In this document: in pieces, positions 26,197 to 35,582 of the stretch
How positions within the stretch are numbered: the stretch's first letter is position 1
How the letters are laid out: every line of letters starts with the position of its first letter
NCBI RefSeq assembly: GCF_025144465.1
Contig: NZ_CP083553.1
Location: 3,664,001-3,728,000, forward strand
DNA length: 64,000 bases
Source of the DNA: Leisingera sp. S132
GTDB lineage: Bacteria > Pseudomonadota > Alphaproteobacteria > Rhodobacterales > Rhodobacteraceae
Reading direction: 5' to 3'
Program-made: the position numbers and the translations under genes
The notes under the pieces: generated by a model
Told to the model about the DNA's origin: nothing
Databases searched by the model: none
The model's input: only the letters and a program-made list of their open reading frames with translations

Positions 26197-26435
26197 CTGA
26201 GACCCCCGTAGACCAGATGAGCTTTGAACAGGCGATGCGCGAGCTGGAAGGCGTGGTGGACCAGCTGGAGCGCGGCGACGTGGCGCTGGATGCCTCGATT
26301 GCGCTTTATGAACGCGGCGCCGCGCTGAAGAAACGCTGCGAAGACGAGCTGAAACGCGCCGAGGAAAAGGTGGCCGCGATCACCCTGGACGCCAACGGCA
26401 CCCCCAAGGGCACCCAGCCGCTGGACGCTGGCTGA
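26193..26435 (+). CDS. xseB: Exodeoxyribonuclease VII small subunit
   Basis: An 80-residue protein with the XseB coiled-coil core MSFEQAMRELEGVVDQLERGDVALDASIALYERGAALKKRCEDEL. It forms ExoVII with XseA, degrading single-stranded DNA from both ends. The start overlaps the upstream stop by ATGA and the stop is 3 bp before ispA. XseA is not in the window. Confidence 0.96.
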   Translation: MTETPVDQMSFEQAMRELEGVVDQLERGDVALDASIALYERGAALKKRCEDELKRAEEKVAAITLDANGTPKGTQPLDAG

Positions 26436-26438
26436 ACC

Positions 26439-27320
26439 ATGACCGCCGCAGACACCCAAACACGCCCCTTCGCGGAGGCGCTGAAGAACGCGCAAGGCCA
26501 AATCACTGCGCATATGGAACTGCGGCTGGCGGGCAGTGACGAACTGCACGCCGCGATGCGCTATGCCATCACCGGCGGCAAGATGCTGCGCGGCTTCCTG
26601 GTGCTGGAAAGCGCCCGTCTGCACGGGGTTCCGGCCGAGGCCGCACTTGACGCTGCGCTGGCGATTGAATGCATCCACGCCTACTCCCTGGTGCACGACG
26701 ACCTGCCCTGCATGGACGACGACGACCTGCGCCGCGGCCAGCCCACCGTGCACAAGAAATGGGATGAGGCGATGGCGGTTCTGGCGGGCGACAGCCTGCA
26801 GACCTTTGCCTTTGAATTGCTGGCAAGCCCGAAGGCCGGAGCCAACGCTCTGGAGCTGATCCGCGGTCTGGCGCAGTCCTCCGGCAAGGACGGCATGGTC
26901 TCTGGCCAGATGCTGGATATTGCGGCGGAAACCGCCGGCACGCCGCTCACTCTCGAACAAATTACCAAACTGCAAAGCCGCAAGACCGGCTGCCTGATCG
27001 AATGGTCCGCCACCGCCGGTGCCGTGCTGGCGGGCGGCGACGCGGCTCCGCTGCGGCAATACGCACGCACCCTCGGCCTTGCTTTCCAGATCGCCGACGA
27101 CATCTTGGATGTGGAAGGCGATGCCGCCAAGGTCGGCAAGGCAGTGCGCAAGGACGCAGATGCCGGCAAGGCGACCTTTGTCTCATTGCTGGGACTGGCA
27201 GAGGCAAAAGCCCGCGCACAGGCGCTTTGCGAGGATGCCTGCGCCGCGCTGGCGCCTTATGGTGAAGACGCCGCAACCTTGAAGGCTGCCGCGCGTTTCG
27301 TTATTGCGCGCGACAGCTAA
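26439..27320 (+). CDS. ispA: Polyprenyl (geranyl/farnesyl) diphosphate synthase
   Basis: A 293-residue trans-prenyltransferase that condenses IPP with DMAPP and GPP. The first aspartate-rich motif is HDDLPCMDDDDLRRG and the second is FQIADDILDVEGD. Spacing is that of short-chain proteobacterial enzymes (IspA). It supplies precursors for quinones, undecaprenyl phosphate and carotenoids. It is coupled to xseB and followed 42 bp later by dxs, the first enzyme of the same pathway. Confidence 0.95.
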   Translation: MTAADTQTRPFAEALKNAQGQITAHMELRLAGSDELHAAMRYAITGGKMLRGFLVLESARLHGVPAEAALDAALAIECIHAYSLVHDDLPCMDDDDLRRGQPTVHKKWDEAMAVLAGDSLQTFAFELLASPKAGANALELIRGLAQSSGKDGMVSGQMLDIAAETAGTPLTLEQITKLQSRKTGCLIEWSATAGAVLAGGDAAPLRQYARTLGLAFQIADDILDVEGDAAKVGKAVRKDADAGKATFVSLLGLAEAKARAQALCEDACAALAPYGEDAATLKAAARFVIARDS

Positions 27321-27362
27321 CCCCGCGCCACGCCGCTAAAAGGCGCAGCCCAAGGAGACACC

Positions 27363-29291
27363 ATGTCCGACCGGCCCAAAACCCCGCTTCTGGATCAGAT
27401 CACGCGCCCTGCAGATCTGAAGGGGCTGACGGATGCGCAGCTGGTGCAGGTGGCCCATGAGCTGCGGCAGGAAACGATTTCTGCCGTCTCCGTCACCGGC
27501 GGCCATCTGGGCGCAGGCCTCGGCGTGGTGGAGCTGACCACCGCCCTGCACGCGGTCTTCGACACCCCGCGCGACAAGGTGATCTGGGACGTTTCCCACC
27601 AGTGCTACCCGCACAAGATCCTGACCGGGCGCCGCGACCGTATCCGCACCCTGCGGATGAAGGACGGGCTCAGCGGTTTCACCAAACGCACTGAGTCGCC
27701 TTATGACCCGTTCGGTGCCGCCCACAGCTCAACCTCGATCAGTGCCGCATTGGGGTTTGCAGTCGCCCGCGATCTCGGCGGTGTGATCCCCGAGGGCAAC
27801 GGCGACGCCATCGCAGTGATCGGCGACGGCTCGATGTCGGCAGGCATGGCCTTTGAAGCGATGAACAACGCAGGCCACCTGGGCAAGCGGCTGTTCGTGA
27901 TCCTGAACGACAATGAAATGTCGATCGCCCCGCCGGTCGGCGCGCTGTCCTCCTACCTCTCCCGCCTTTATGCAGGTGAGCCGTTCCAGGAATTGAAAGC
28001 CGCTGCCAAGGGCGCGGTCTCGCTGCTGCCCGAACCCTTCCGCGAAGGCGCCAAACGCGCCAAGGACATGCTCAAGGGCATGGCCGTCGGCGGCACCATG
28101 TTCGAGGCGCTTGGCTTCTCCTACCTGGGCCCCATCGACGGCCACGACATGGACCAGCTGCTGCCGGTCCTGCGCACGGTCAAGGCCCGCGCCACCGGCC
28201 CGATCCTGGTCCATGTCCTTACCAAAAAGGGCAAGGGCTACGGCCCCGCTGAGCGCGCCCGCGACAAGGGCCACGCCACCGCCAAGTTCGACATGGTGAC
28301 CGGCGAGCAGAAGAAGGCGCCCTCCAACGCGCCCTCCTACACGTCTGTTTTCGGCAATGAACTGGTGAAACTGGCCGCCAAGGACGACAAGATCTGCGCC
28401 GTCACTGCGGCAATGCCCGATGGCACCGGCCTCAGCCTGATGGCCGAACGCTACCCCTCGCGCTGCTTCGACGTCGGCATTGCCGAACAGCACGGCGTCA
28501 CCTTTGCAGCGGCGCTAGCGGCCGGCGGCATGAAACCCTTCTGCGCGATGTATTCCACCTTCTTGCAGCGCGGCTATGACCAGGTCGTGCACGACGTGGC
28601 GATCCAGCGCCTGCCGGTGCGCTTTGCCATCGACCGTGCCGGACTGGTCGGGGCCGACGGGGCCACCCATGCCGGCAGTTTCGACATTGGCTTCATGGCC
28701 AACCTGCCCGGCATGGTGGTAATGGCCGCCGCCGACGAGGCAGAACTGGTGCACATGGTCGCCACCGCGGCCGCCCATGACGACGGCCCCATCGCCTTCC
28801 GCTACCCGCGCGGCGAAGGCGAAGGCGTCGAGATGCCGGAAACCCCGGAGGTGCTTGAAATTGGCAAGGGCCGGATGATTCAATCCGGCAAACGCGTCGC
28901 TCTACTGTCCTTCGGCACCCGTCTGGGTGAGGTCCGCAAAGCCGCCGAGGCGCTCGCGGCCAAGGGCATCTCACCGACGATTGCCGACGCCCGCTTTGCC
29001 AAGCCGCTGGACCGCGATCTGATCCTGCAACTGGCCGCGGACCACGAGGCGCTGATCACCATCGAGGAAGGCGCGGTGGGCGGCTTCGGCTCCCACGTGG
29101 CGCAGCTCCTGGCCGAGGAAGGCGTATTCGACAGCGGCCTCAAGTACCGCTCGATGGTGCTGCCCGACACCTTCATCGACCAGGCCAGCCCGGCGGATAT
29201 GTACGAGGTGGCCGCGATGAACGCCCCGCAGATCGAGGCCAAGGTGCTGGAGGTTTTGGGTGTTGCAACGATCGGCGAGAAACGGGCGTAA
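27363..29291 (+). CDS. dxs: 1-deoxy-D-xylulose-5-phosphate synthase
   Basis: A 642-residue thiamine-diphosphate transketolase-like enzyme catalysing the entry step of the MEP pathway (pyruvate + glyceraldehyde 3-phosphate). TPP motif: [19 protein letters not shown]...[17 protein letters not shown]; substrate residues in [16 protein letters not shown]; the second domain has [19 protein letters not shown] and the third FRYPRGEG and [20 protein letters not shown] precedes ATG 27363. It ends the HDAC-xseB-ispA-dxs unit. Confidence 0.97.
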   Translation: MSDRPKTPLLDQITRPADLKGLTDAQLVQVAHELRQETISAVSVTGGHLGAGLGVVELTTALHAVFDTPRDKVIWDVSHQCYPHKILTGRRDRIRTLRMKDGLSGFTKRTESPYDPFGAAHSSTSISAALGFAVARDLGGVIPEGNGDAIAVIGDGSMSAGMAFEAMNNAGHLGKRLFVILNDNEMSIAPPVGALSSYLSRLYAGEPFQELKAAAKGAVSLLPEPFREGAKRAKDMLKGMAVGGTMFEALGFSYLGPIDGHDMDQLLPVLRTVKARATGPILVHVLTKKGKGYGPAERARDKGHATAKFDMVTGEQKKAPSNAPSYTSVFGNELVKLAAKDDKICAVTAAMPDGTGLSLMAERYPSRCFDVGIAEQHGVTFAAALAAGGMKPFCAMYSTFLQRGYDQVVHDVAIQRLPVRFAIDRAGLVGADGATHAGSFDIGFMANLPGMVVMAAADEAELVHMVATAAAHDDGPIAFRYPRGEGEGVEMPETPEVLEIGKGRMIQSGKRVALLSFGTRLGEVRKAAEALAAKGISPTIADARFAKPLDRDLILQLAADHEALITIEEGAVGGFGSHVAQLLAEEGVFDSGLKYRSMVLPDTFIDQASPADMYEVAAMNAPQIEAKVLEVLGVATIGEKRA

Positions 29292-29344
29292 CCTGGGCCA
29301 GCACAAGGGTTGAGCCTGCCTTGGCAGCTCCGGCTAAAGGTCAG

Positions 29345-30214
29345 TTACACCCCCGGCGGCTCCGCCGGCGGTACAAAGCTCTCCATATCCTCGGCTTCCA
29401 GCACCGCCCGCAGACCCTCGCGGTAAGTGGGATAGAGCAGCTCCACCCCCAGCTCATCCTTGATCCGGCGGTTCCTGACCCGCTTGTTCTCGCCATAAAA
29501 GCTGCGCGCCATCGGGGTCATGCCGGCCTCGTCAAAGGGCACCTCGGCCGGCATCGGCAGGCCCAGCAGTTCCGCGGCATGGCCCAGCACATCCTGCGGC
29601 GGCGCCGGGTCGTCGTCGCAGACGTTGTAGATGGCGCCCGGGCGCGGCTGCGCAATGGAGGCCGCCAGCACCTGGGCGATATCGTCCACATGGATGCGGG
29701 AAAACACCTGCCCCGGCTTGATGATCCGCCGCGCCTTGCCCGCCATCAGCTTGGCAAAGGGGCCGCGGCCGGGCCCATAAATGCCGGCCAGCCGGAAGAT
29801 GTGCAGCGGCAGGCCGGGGATCGCCTGCCATTGCGCTTCTGCCAAGGCGCGCCAGTCGCCGCGCTGGCTGGAGGGCGTCACCGGCGTGCCCTCATCCACC
29901 CAGGCTCCATTATGGTGGCCGTAGACCGCGGTGGTTGACAGGTAGCCTGCCCACTCCAGATCCGGCGCGGCGGCTATCCGGTCCCCCATGGCTGCCAGCA
30001 CCGGATCGCCATCCGCATTGGGGCTGATCGAGTTCAGCACATGCGTCACCCCGTCCAGCAGAACGTCCTGCCCGGGCCAGGTGATCATCTCCACGCCATC
30101 CCCCGCCGCCACCTCGCGCGAGGTGCCGATGACACGCCAGCCCTGCGCCAGCAGACGCGGGGCAAGCGCCCGGGCGGTATAGCCAAATCCAAGACAAAGC
30201 AGCGTTTTTCTCAT
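29345..30214 (-). CDS. NAD(P)-binding SDR/epimerase-like protein (YeeZ-like)
   Basis: A 289-residue extended-SDR-like protein. The Rossmann motif near the N-terminus is degenerate (LGFGYTARALAPRLLAQGW), with STTAVYGHHNGAWVDE and LRLAGIYGPGR further on, as in YeeZ and nucleoside-diphosphate-sugar epimerases. Substrate unknown. It is convergent with dxs (53 bp) and divergent from the methyltransferase gene. Confidence 0.85.
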   Translation of the reverse strand: MRKTLLCLGFGYTARALAPRLLAQGWRVIGTSREVAAGDGVEMITWPGQDVLLDGVTHVLNSISPNADGDPVLAAMGDRIAAAPDLEWAGYLSTTAVYGHHNGAWVDEGTPVTPSSQRGDWRALAEAQWQAIPGLPLHIFRLAGIYGPGRGPFAKLMAGKARRIIKPGQVFSRIHVDDIAQVLAASIAQPRPGAIYNVCDDDPAPPQDVLGHAAELLGLPMPAEVPFDEAGMTPMARSFYGENKRVRNRRIKDELGVELLYPTYREGLRAVLEAEDMESFVPPAEPPGV

Positions 30215-30287
30215 GCCTCCTAGATGCGTTGGCCGCGGCCGGGGTGCAAGGGTTGATTCGAATCCTGTGCGCGGCTTTGATGGCCCG

Positions 30288-30923
30288 ATGAAAAAGCAGA
30301 CACCCGGATTGGCCGATGCCTATGAACTGAGCACGCCTGAGGATTCGCGGCGGCTTTATGCGGACTGGGCCGGCACCTACGATCAGGATTTTGCCGCCGG
30401 GCAGGACTACCTTCTGCCCGGATTAACGGCCAAGGCTTTTGCCGCCGCCGGGGGATCGGGCCCGGTCCTGGATGCAGGCGCGGGCACCGGTCTCTGCGGC
30501 CAGGCGTTGCGGGCGCTTGGGGTTGAGCCTGTGGACGCCACCGATATCAGCGCCGCCATGCTGGCCGAGGCGCTGCGCAAGGATGCCTACCGCGACGTGA
30601 TAGAGGCCGACCTGCTGGAAGGCATCCCGGTGCCGCGCGGCTCTTACCGCGGGGTGGTTTCCTCCGGCACATTCACCCACGGCCACCTAGGCCCCGAAGT
30701 GCTGCCCGCCCTGCTGCGCGCGGCTGCGCACGGTGCCTGGTTTGCACTGTCAGTGAATGCCGGGTTCTACGAAAAAGCAGGATTTGCCGCGGCCTTTGAC
30801 CGGCTGCTCAGCGGTCAATGGATCAAGGGCCTCACCCTGCCGGAGCTGCGCATCTATGGCGCCCGGGCCACCGGCGCGCACAAGGACGACACCGCGCTGA
30901 TTGCTCTGTTCCAGAAGGTGTAG
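30288..30923 (+). CDS. Class I SAM-dependent methyltransferase
   Basis: A 211-residue methyltransferase. SAM-binding motif I is VLDAGAGTGLCGQAL, with the acidic motif II around VDATDISAAML. The N-terminal ADAYELSTPEDSRRLYADWAGTYDQDF is typical of small roseobacter methyltransferases of the UbiE/Methyltransf_11 group. Substrate unknown. The start is the ATG at 30288 after the last upstream stop-free stretch; the ORF could extend to 30213 without any conserved sequence. Confidence 0.88.
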   Translation: MKKQTPGLADAYELSTPEDSRRLYADWAGTYDQDFAAGQDYLLPGLTAKAFAAAGGSGPVLDAGAGTGLCGQALRALGVEPVDATDISAAMLAEALRKDAYRDVIEADLLEGIPVPRGSYRGVVSSGTFTHGHLGPEVLPALLRAAAHGAWFALSVNAGFYEKAGFAAAFDRLLSGQWIKGLTLPELRIYGARATGAHKDDTALIALFQKV

Positions 30924-31026
30924 CACTGTTCCGCTTTCGCCGGGTCAAGGGAGGCGCAGCCTCCGCGCGGCACGCGCGGCTTGCCCTTGAGGCGGCGATG
31001 GCGGGGCATACAATCGGCCTGGCTTC

Positions 31027-31050
31027 TTGAGGAGCAGACCTGCTCCTCAA
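31027..31050. terminator. Perfect hairpin between convergent methyltransferase and enoyl-CoA hydratase genes
   Basis: TTGAGGAGCA and TGCTCCTCAA form a 10-bp stem around GACC. There is no T-tract. The surrounding 30924-31149 stretch contains no convincing gene. Confidence 0.5.
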
Positions 31051-31149
31051 GAGCTTATCAGCGCGAAGAAAACGCCGCGCAAAGCGCAGCGCTCGGCCCA
31101 ACTGTGCAGGGGCATCTTCAGATGTCCCGCAGCAGGCGGGAGAACATCG

Positions 31150-31947
31150 TCAGCGGCCTTTCCAGACCGGATCGCGTTTTTCGGCAAAGGCGCGGGCGCC
31201 TTCCAGGTTGTCCTCGGAGCCGTAAAGCACATCCACCGTCTTGAGCTGGCGCTGGGTGATGCGGTTCATCGCATCCTGAAACTTGCTGTCCTCGGCATCG
31301 CGCACAATTTCCTTGATCGCCGCATAAACCAGCGGCGGGCCGGAGGCCAAGAGCCTCGCCAGCTCCCTGGCGCGGTCCATCAGCTGATCCGCAGGAACGA
31401 TCTCATTCACCAGGCCCCAACGGTTGGCTTCTTCGGCATCAAACCAGCGCCCGGTCAGCAGCAGTTCCATGGCGATATGGTAGGGGATGCGCTTGGGCAG
31501 CTTCACGCTGGCGGCGTCCGCCACGGTGCCGGAGCGGATTTCCGGCAGTGCAAAGGTCGCGTGACCAGCAGCGATGATCATATCCGCCGACAGCGCCAGC
31601 TCCAGCCCGCCGCCGCAGGCGATGCCGTTCACCGCCGCAATCACCGGCTTGTTCATGTCGCGCAGTTCCTGCAGCCCGCCAAAGCCGCCGACACCGTAGT
31701 CGCCATCCACCGCATCGCCGTCAGCCGCAGCCTTCAAATCCCAGCCCGGGCAAAAGAACTTCCCGCCGCCGCCGGTCAGGATCGCCACCCGCAGTTCCGG
31801 ATCATCCCGGAAGCCGCGGAATACCTCCCCCATCACCCGGCTGGTGGCCAGGTCAATGGCATTGGCCTTGGGCCGGTCCAGCGTGACTTCCAGAATGGCG
31901 CCGTCGCGGCGGGTTTTCACTGGGCTGTTTTCGGTGCTGTCGCTCAT
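31150..31947 (-). CDS. caiD: Enoyl-CoA hydratase, carnitinyl-CoA dehydratase-like
   Basis: A 265-residue crotonase-fold enzyme. The oxyanion-hole segments are KFFCPGWDLKAA and NGIACGGGLELALSADMIIA. The overall pattern is closest to carnitinyl-CoA dehydratase (CaiD), which interconverts carnitinyl- and crotonobetainyl-CoA; a general enoyl-CoA hydratase role is the alternative. AGGAGG 7 bp before ATG 31947 decides the start. It is the last gene of a minus-strand unit with a CoA ligase, a SelW-like protein and an acyl-CoA dehydrogenase. Confidence 0.82.
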   Translation of the reverse strand: MSDSTENSPVKTRRDGAILEVTLDRPKANAIDLATSRVMGEVFRGFRDDPELRVAILTGGGGKFFCPGWDLKAAADGDAVDGDYGVGGFGGLQELRDMNKPVIAAVNGIACGGGLELALSADMIIAAGHATFALPEIRSGTVADAASVKLPKRIPYHIAMELLLTGRWFDAEEANRWGLVNEIVPADQLMDRARELARLLASGPPLVYAAIKEIVRDAEDSKFQDAMNRITQRQLKTVDVLYGSEDNLEGARAFAEKRDPVWKGR

Positions 31948-31998
31948 CTCAACTCCTCCTGGCATCTGGCATGCCGTTCCTGTCTCAGGGCCGCAGCC

Positions 31999-34026
31999 CT
32001 AGTATTTCCGTCGCATCAGCGCATCCGCTGCCACAGCATCCGTTGGCGTGCAAAGAAGCGGGTTGATCTCGATCTCCTCCAGCCCCAGCGCGTTCTCCAC
32101 CACATAGGCCTCAACTGCACGGATGGCGCGCAGGATCGCCTCGCGGTCTGCCGCCGAGGCACCGCGGTAGCCATCCAGAACCTTGGAAACCCGCAAGGAT
32201 TTCAGCCCCGCCTCAATCTCCGCATCCGAGGCCGGCAGCAGGAAGGACGCGCTGTCCGCCATCAGTTCGGTCAAGGTGCCGCCCGCCGCCAGCGTCATGA
32301 CAAAGCCATGCGCAGGATCTTTCACCACACCGATCAGCAGCTCCGCCACCGCGCCGGTGACCATCTCCTCCACCAGGAAACGCTCCGCAGGCATGTTGAA
32401 CGCGGCATCGCTCACCTCCTGGCCTGAGTTCAGGTTCAAAACCACTGCCCCCGCCTCGGTCTTATGCGCGACGCCTTCGCCCTTCAGCACAACCGGGAAG
32501 CCGACATCCACCGCCACCGCGCGGGCATTGGTGGCCGACGCCGCCCGTTTGGAGCGCGGCGTGCGCAGCCCATAGCTGGAAAGCTGCCATTTCGCTTCGG
32601 CTTCCGGCACCAGATCAGGCTCCACAACCGGGGTTGGCAGCAGCAGCGGCGCAGGCGCTTCCGGCAGCGGCAGGCTGGCCGCCTCGCAAGCGGCAATCGC
32701 TTCGCTGAGACCGCAGAACGGCACCACGCCTGCGTCCATCAGCCGGGCCGCCACATCCTCCGGCAGCAGCTCTGGCAGGGTTGCCACCAGACCGACGTTG
32801 GCGCCGGTCCGCTCTCGCGAGCCGATAGCGGCCTGAATGGTGCATTCCCAGTCCGAGGCATCGCAGCGGTCGTCACGCGGGAAATCCACGATCAGCATGG
32901 TCATCGCCAGCTGCGGATCCATCATCGCCGAGAACGCCTTGGTCATCGCCTCGGTGTCGCGCCAGATATAGGTGTGATAGTCGAGCGGATTTGCCAGCGC
33001 AACCATCGGGCCCAGCGCGTCACGCAGGTCCGTTTTCTGGCGGTCGTTCAAAGGCGGAAATTCAACGTTGCGCGCATGGCCGGTATCCGCGGCCAGGCTT
33101 GCCTCCCCGCCGGAGCAGCTGATGGTTGCGATGCGGTTCGAGGGCAGCCGCCCTGCCACATGCAGCAGCTTCAGCGTCTCCAGAAAGGACGGCAGGTCTT
33201 CCAGACGCGGAATGCCAAGGCGTGAGAGCAAAGCCCCCGCACCCGCGTCACCGCCCGCAAGCGAGGCGGTATGAGAAACAGTTGCGGCCTGGGCCTCGGC
33301 CGATTTGCCGACTTTCAGCGCAATGACCGGCTTGCCCAGTTCCCGCGCCCGCGCGGCCAGCGCCTCAAAAGCGCGCAGATCGCCGAAGCCCTCGATGTGC
33401 AGACCCAGCGCGGTCACCCGGTCATCCTCCAGCAGCGCCTCGCCAATCGCCGCAATGCCCGACTGCGCCTGATTGCCCGCCGTCACCACATAGGCCAGCG
33501 GCAGGCCGCGTTTCTGCATGGTCAGGTTGATGGCGATATTGGAGCTTTGGGTGACAAGCGCCACGCCTTTCTCTGCCCGAGCGCCGCCATGCTGATCCGG
33601 CCACAGCAGGGCGCCGTCAAGGTAGTTGATGAAGCCGTAGCAATTGGGGCCAAGGAAGGGCATATCCCCCGCCGCCTGCAGAAGCTGCGCCTGCAGGTCC
33701 GCGCCTTCGGCGTCCTCGGCCGCAGCCTCCAGGAAGCCGGACGCAAAGCACACGGCCCCGCCCGCGCCGCGGGCGGACAGCGCCCGCACCACCTCGATCG
33801 TGGCAAAGCGGTTGACCCCTATGAAGGCTGCGTCAGGTGCCTCCGGCAGGCTGTCCGCATCCTTGAAGGCACGCATGCCCGCGACCTCTTCGGCTTTGGG
33901 GTGGACGGGCCAGATGGTGCCCTCGAACCCCATCTTCTGGCATTGCTCGATCACCAAACGGCACCATGCGCCGCCGCCGATCACAGCAATGGTTTTCGGG
34001 CGGAAAAGCCTTTTTAGAGAGTGCAT
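31999..34026 (-). CDS. NDP-forming acyl-CoA synthetase (acetate-CoA ligase family)
   Basis: A 675-residue protein of the ADP-forming acetyl-CoA synthetase family: CoA-binding Rossmann domain (LFRPKTIAVIGGGAWCRLVIEQCQ), succinyl-CoA-ligase-like middle domains with the phospho-histidine in VSHTASLAGGDAGAGALL, and a C-terminal ATP-grasp domain (FPVVLKGEGVAHKTEAGAVVLNL, IEINPLLCTP). It would activate or deactivate a carboxylic acid as its CoA ester. Substrate unknown; the neighbours suggest a short or betaine-type acid. The start at 34026 is 6 bp from the SelW-like stop. Confidence 0.88.
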   Translation of the reverse strand: MHSLKRLFRPKTIAVIGGGAWCRLVIEQCQKMGFEGTIWPVHPKAEEVAGMRAFKDADSLPEAPDAAFIGVNRFATIEVVRALSARGAGGAVCFASGFLEAAAEDAEGADLQAQLLQAAGDMPFLGPNCYGFINYLDGALLWPDQHGGARAEKGVALVTQSSNIAINLTMQKRGLPLAYVVTAGNQAQSGIAAIGEALLEDDRVTALGLHIEGFGDLRAFEALAARARELGKPVIALKVGKSAEAQAATVSHTASLAGGDAGAGALLSRLGIPRLEDLPSFLETLKLLHVAGRLPSNRIATISCSGGEASLAADTGHARNVEFPPLNDRQKTDLRDALGPMVALANPLDYHTYIWRDTEAMTKAFSAMMDPQLAMTMLIVDFPRDDRCDASDWECTIQAAIGSRERTGANVGLVATLPELLPEDVAARLMDAGVVPFCGLSEAIAACEAASLPLPEAPAPLLLPTPVVEPDLVPEAEAKWQLSSYGLRTPRSKRAASATNARAVAVDVGFPVVLKGEGVAHKTEAGAVVLNLNSGQEVSDAAFNMPAERFLVEEMVTGAVAELLIGVVKDPAHGFVMTLAAGGTLTELMADSASFLLPASDAEIEAGLKSLRVSKVLDGYRGASAADREAILRAIRAVEAYVVENALGLEEIEINPLLCTPTDAVAADALMRRKY

Positions 34027-34032
34027 TTGATC

Positions 34033-34335
34033 TTATTCACCGGTCTTGCCGCGGTCCAGGTGGCCGAGGTCTTGTTCAGGGTTGATCCGGTTGCGCACGC
34101 GGGTCTTCAGCTCTTTCACATAAGGAAAGCCGCCGTCCCGTTTGCGTTCCCAGACCAGCTCCTTATCAACATGGATCTCAAAGATCCCGCCCAAATCTCC
34201 GGGAACCAGTGTCACCCCGCCCAATTGGTCCTGGAAGGTCTGCAGCAGCTCCTGCGCCATCCAGCCCGCCCGCAGCAGCCAGTTGCAGCCGATGCAGTAG
34301 GTAATAGTAACAATGGGTTTCCCGGTTTGGGTCAT
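34033..34335 (-). CDS. SelT/SelW/SelH (Rdx) family thioredoxin-like protein
   Basis: A 100-residue protein with the Rdx redox motif CIGC near the N-terminus (VTITYCIGCNWLLRAGWMAQELLQTF), the Cys-form counterpart of the selenoprotein W CxxU site, and the family GGIFEIHVDKELVWERKRDGGFPYVKELKTRVR. Role unknown, presumed thiol redox. It is squeezed between the acyl-CoA dehydrogenase (3 bp) and the CoA ligase (6 bp), so it is part of the operon. Confidence 0.88.
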   Translation of the reverse strand: MTQTGKPIVTITYCIGCNWLLRAGWMAQELLQTFQDQLGGVTLVPGDLGGIFEIHVDKELVWERKRDGGFPYVKELKTRVRNRINPEQDLGHLDRGKTGE

Positions 34336-34338
34336 GGA

Positions 34339-35502
34339 TCAGCCTCCGACGGCGCGCAGCATTTCGCGGCTGATGATGTGCCGCTGGATTTCACTGGTGC
34401 CTTCCCAGATACGCTCGACCCGCGCGTCGCGCCAGATGCGTTCCAGCGGCAGCTCGTCCATCAGGCCCATGCCGCCGTGAATCTGGATCGCCTCATCGGC
34501 TACCATCGCCAGCATCTCGGTCGCCTTCAGCTTGGCCATCGACATGTCGCTCTCGGTGACGGTGCCCTGGTCGAATTTCCAGCCGGCTTCCCAGGTCAGC
34601 AGGTTCGCCGCCTTCAGCTCCAGCGCCATGTCGGCCAGCTTGAAGGAAATACCCTGGAACTTGCCGATCTGCTGGCCGAACTGCTTGCGCTCAGCTGCGT
34701 AGCTGATCGAGTGTTCCAGCGCCCGTTCCGCGCGGCCCAGGCAGGTAGCGGCCACTTGCAAGCGGGTGGCGCCCAGCCAGGTGTTGGCAACCTCAAACCC
34801 CTTGTCGACCTCGCCCAGAATGGCCGAGGAGGGCAGGCGGCAGTCGTCGAATTCCAGCACCGCATTGGTGTAGCCGCGGTGGCTGACGTTGCCGTAGCCG
34901 TCGCGCACCTCAAACCCGGGCGTGCCCTTATCGACAAAGAAGGCGGTGATCTTCTTTTTCGGCCCGCGCGGCGTGTCCTCCACCCCGGTTGCCATGAAGC
35001 AGATGGCGAAATCAGCGATGTCCGCGTGGCTGATGAAATGCTTGGTGCCGTTCAGGATCCAGTCATCGCCGTCCTGGCGCGCGGTGGCTTTCATGCCGCG
35101 CAGGTCGGAACCCGCGTCCGGCTCGGTCATCGCCAGGCAATCCCATTTCTCGCCCTTCATGCAGGGGAACAGGTACTTTTCTTTCTGCTCCTCAGTGCCT
35201 GCCAGCAGGATGTTCGACGGCCGCGCAACGCCGGTCCAGTGCAGCGCGTAATTGGCGCGGCCCAATTCCTTTTCATACATCAGCCAGGTCAGGGTATCGA
35301 GGCCGGCACCGCCCACTTCCTCGGGCATGTTGGCAGCATAAAGCCCCGCTTCCATCGCCTTCTTCTGCACCTCACGGATCACATCCATGTCCAGGTGGCC
35401 GGTGCGCTCAATCTCCGCCTCATGCGGATAGAGCTCCTTTTCCACAAAGGCGCGGGTGGTCTCAACGATCATCGACTGTTCTTCGGTCATCCCGAACTGC
35501 AT
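34339..35502 (-). CDS. Acyl-CoA dehydrogenase
   Basis: A 387-residue FAD-dependent acyl-CoA dehydrogenase. Signatures are CLAMTEPDAGSDLRGMKATA, WILNGTKHFISHADIADF, and the C-terminal QIHGGMGLMDELPLERIWRDARVERIWEGTSEIQRHIISREML. The Glu in the EGTSEIQR region near 370 is the usual catalytic-base region. AAGGAAGA before ATG 35502 fixes the start. It is the first gene of the CoA operon and divergent from the GlxA-family regulator. Confidence 0.93.
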   Translation of the reverse strand: MQFGMTEEQSMIVETTRAFVEKELYPHEAEIERTGHLDMDVIREVQKKAMEAGLYAANMPEEVGGAGLDTLTWLMYEKELGRANYALHWTGVARPSNILLAGTEEQKEKYLFPCMKGEKWDCLAMTEPDAGSDLRGMKATARQDGDDWILNGTKHFISHADIADFAICFMATGVEDTPRGPKKKITAFFVDKGTPGFEVRDGYGNVSHRGYTNAVLEFDDCRLPSSAILGEVDKGFEVANTWLGATRLQVAATCLGRAERALEHSISYAAERKQFGQQIGKFQGISFKLADMALELKAANLLTWEAGWKFDQGTVTESDMSMAKLKATEMLAMVADEAIQIHGGMGLMDELPLERIWRDARVERIWEGTSEIQRHIISREMLRAVGG

Positions 35503-35582
35503 GGCGGTCTTCCTTCGGCAAATCTGTTGCACATCAGACTACGCCGCTTGCAGGCACTCATCATGCAAGGTTAGAAATAATC

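Noticed and set aside
30924-31149. A small gene between the methyltransferase and caiD
   Set aside because: Frames there are short, overlap the hairpin and have no ribosome-binding site or recognisable sequence.
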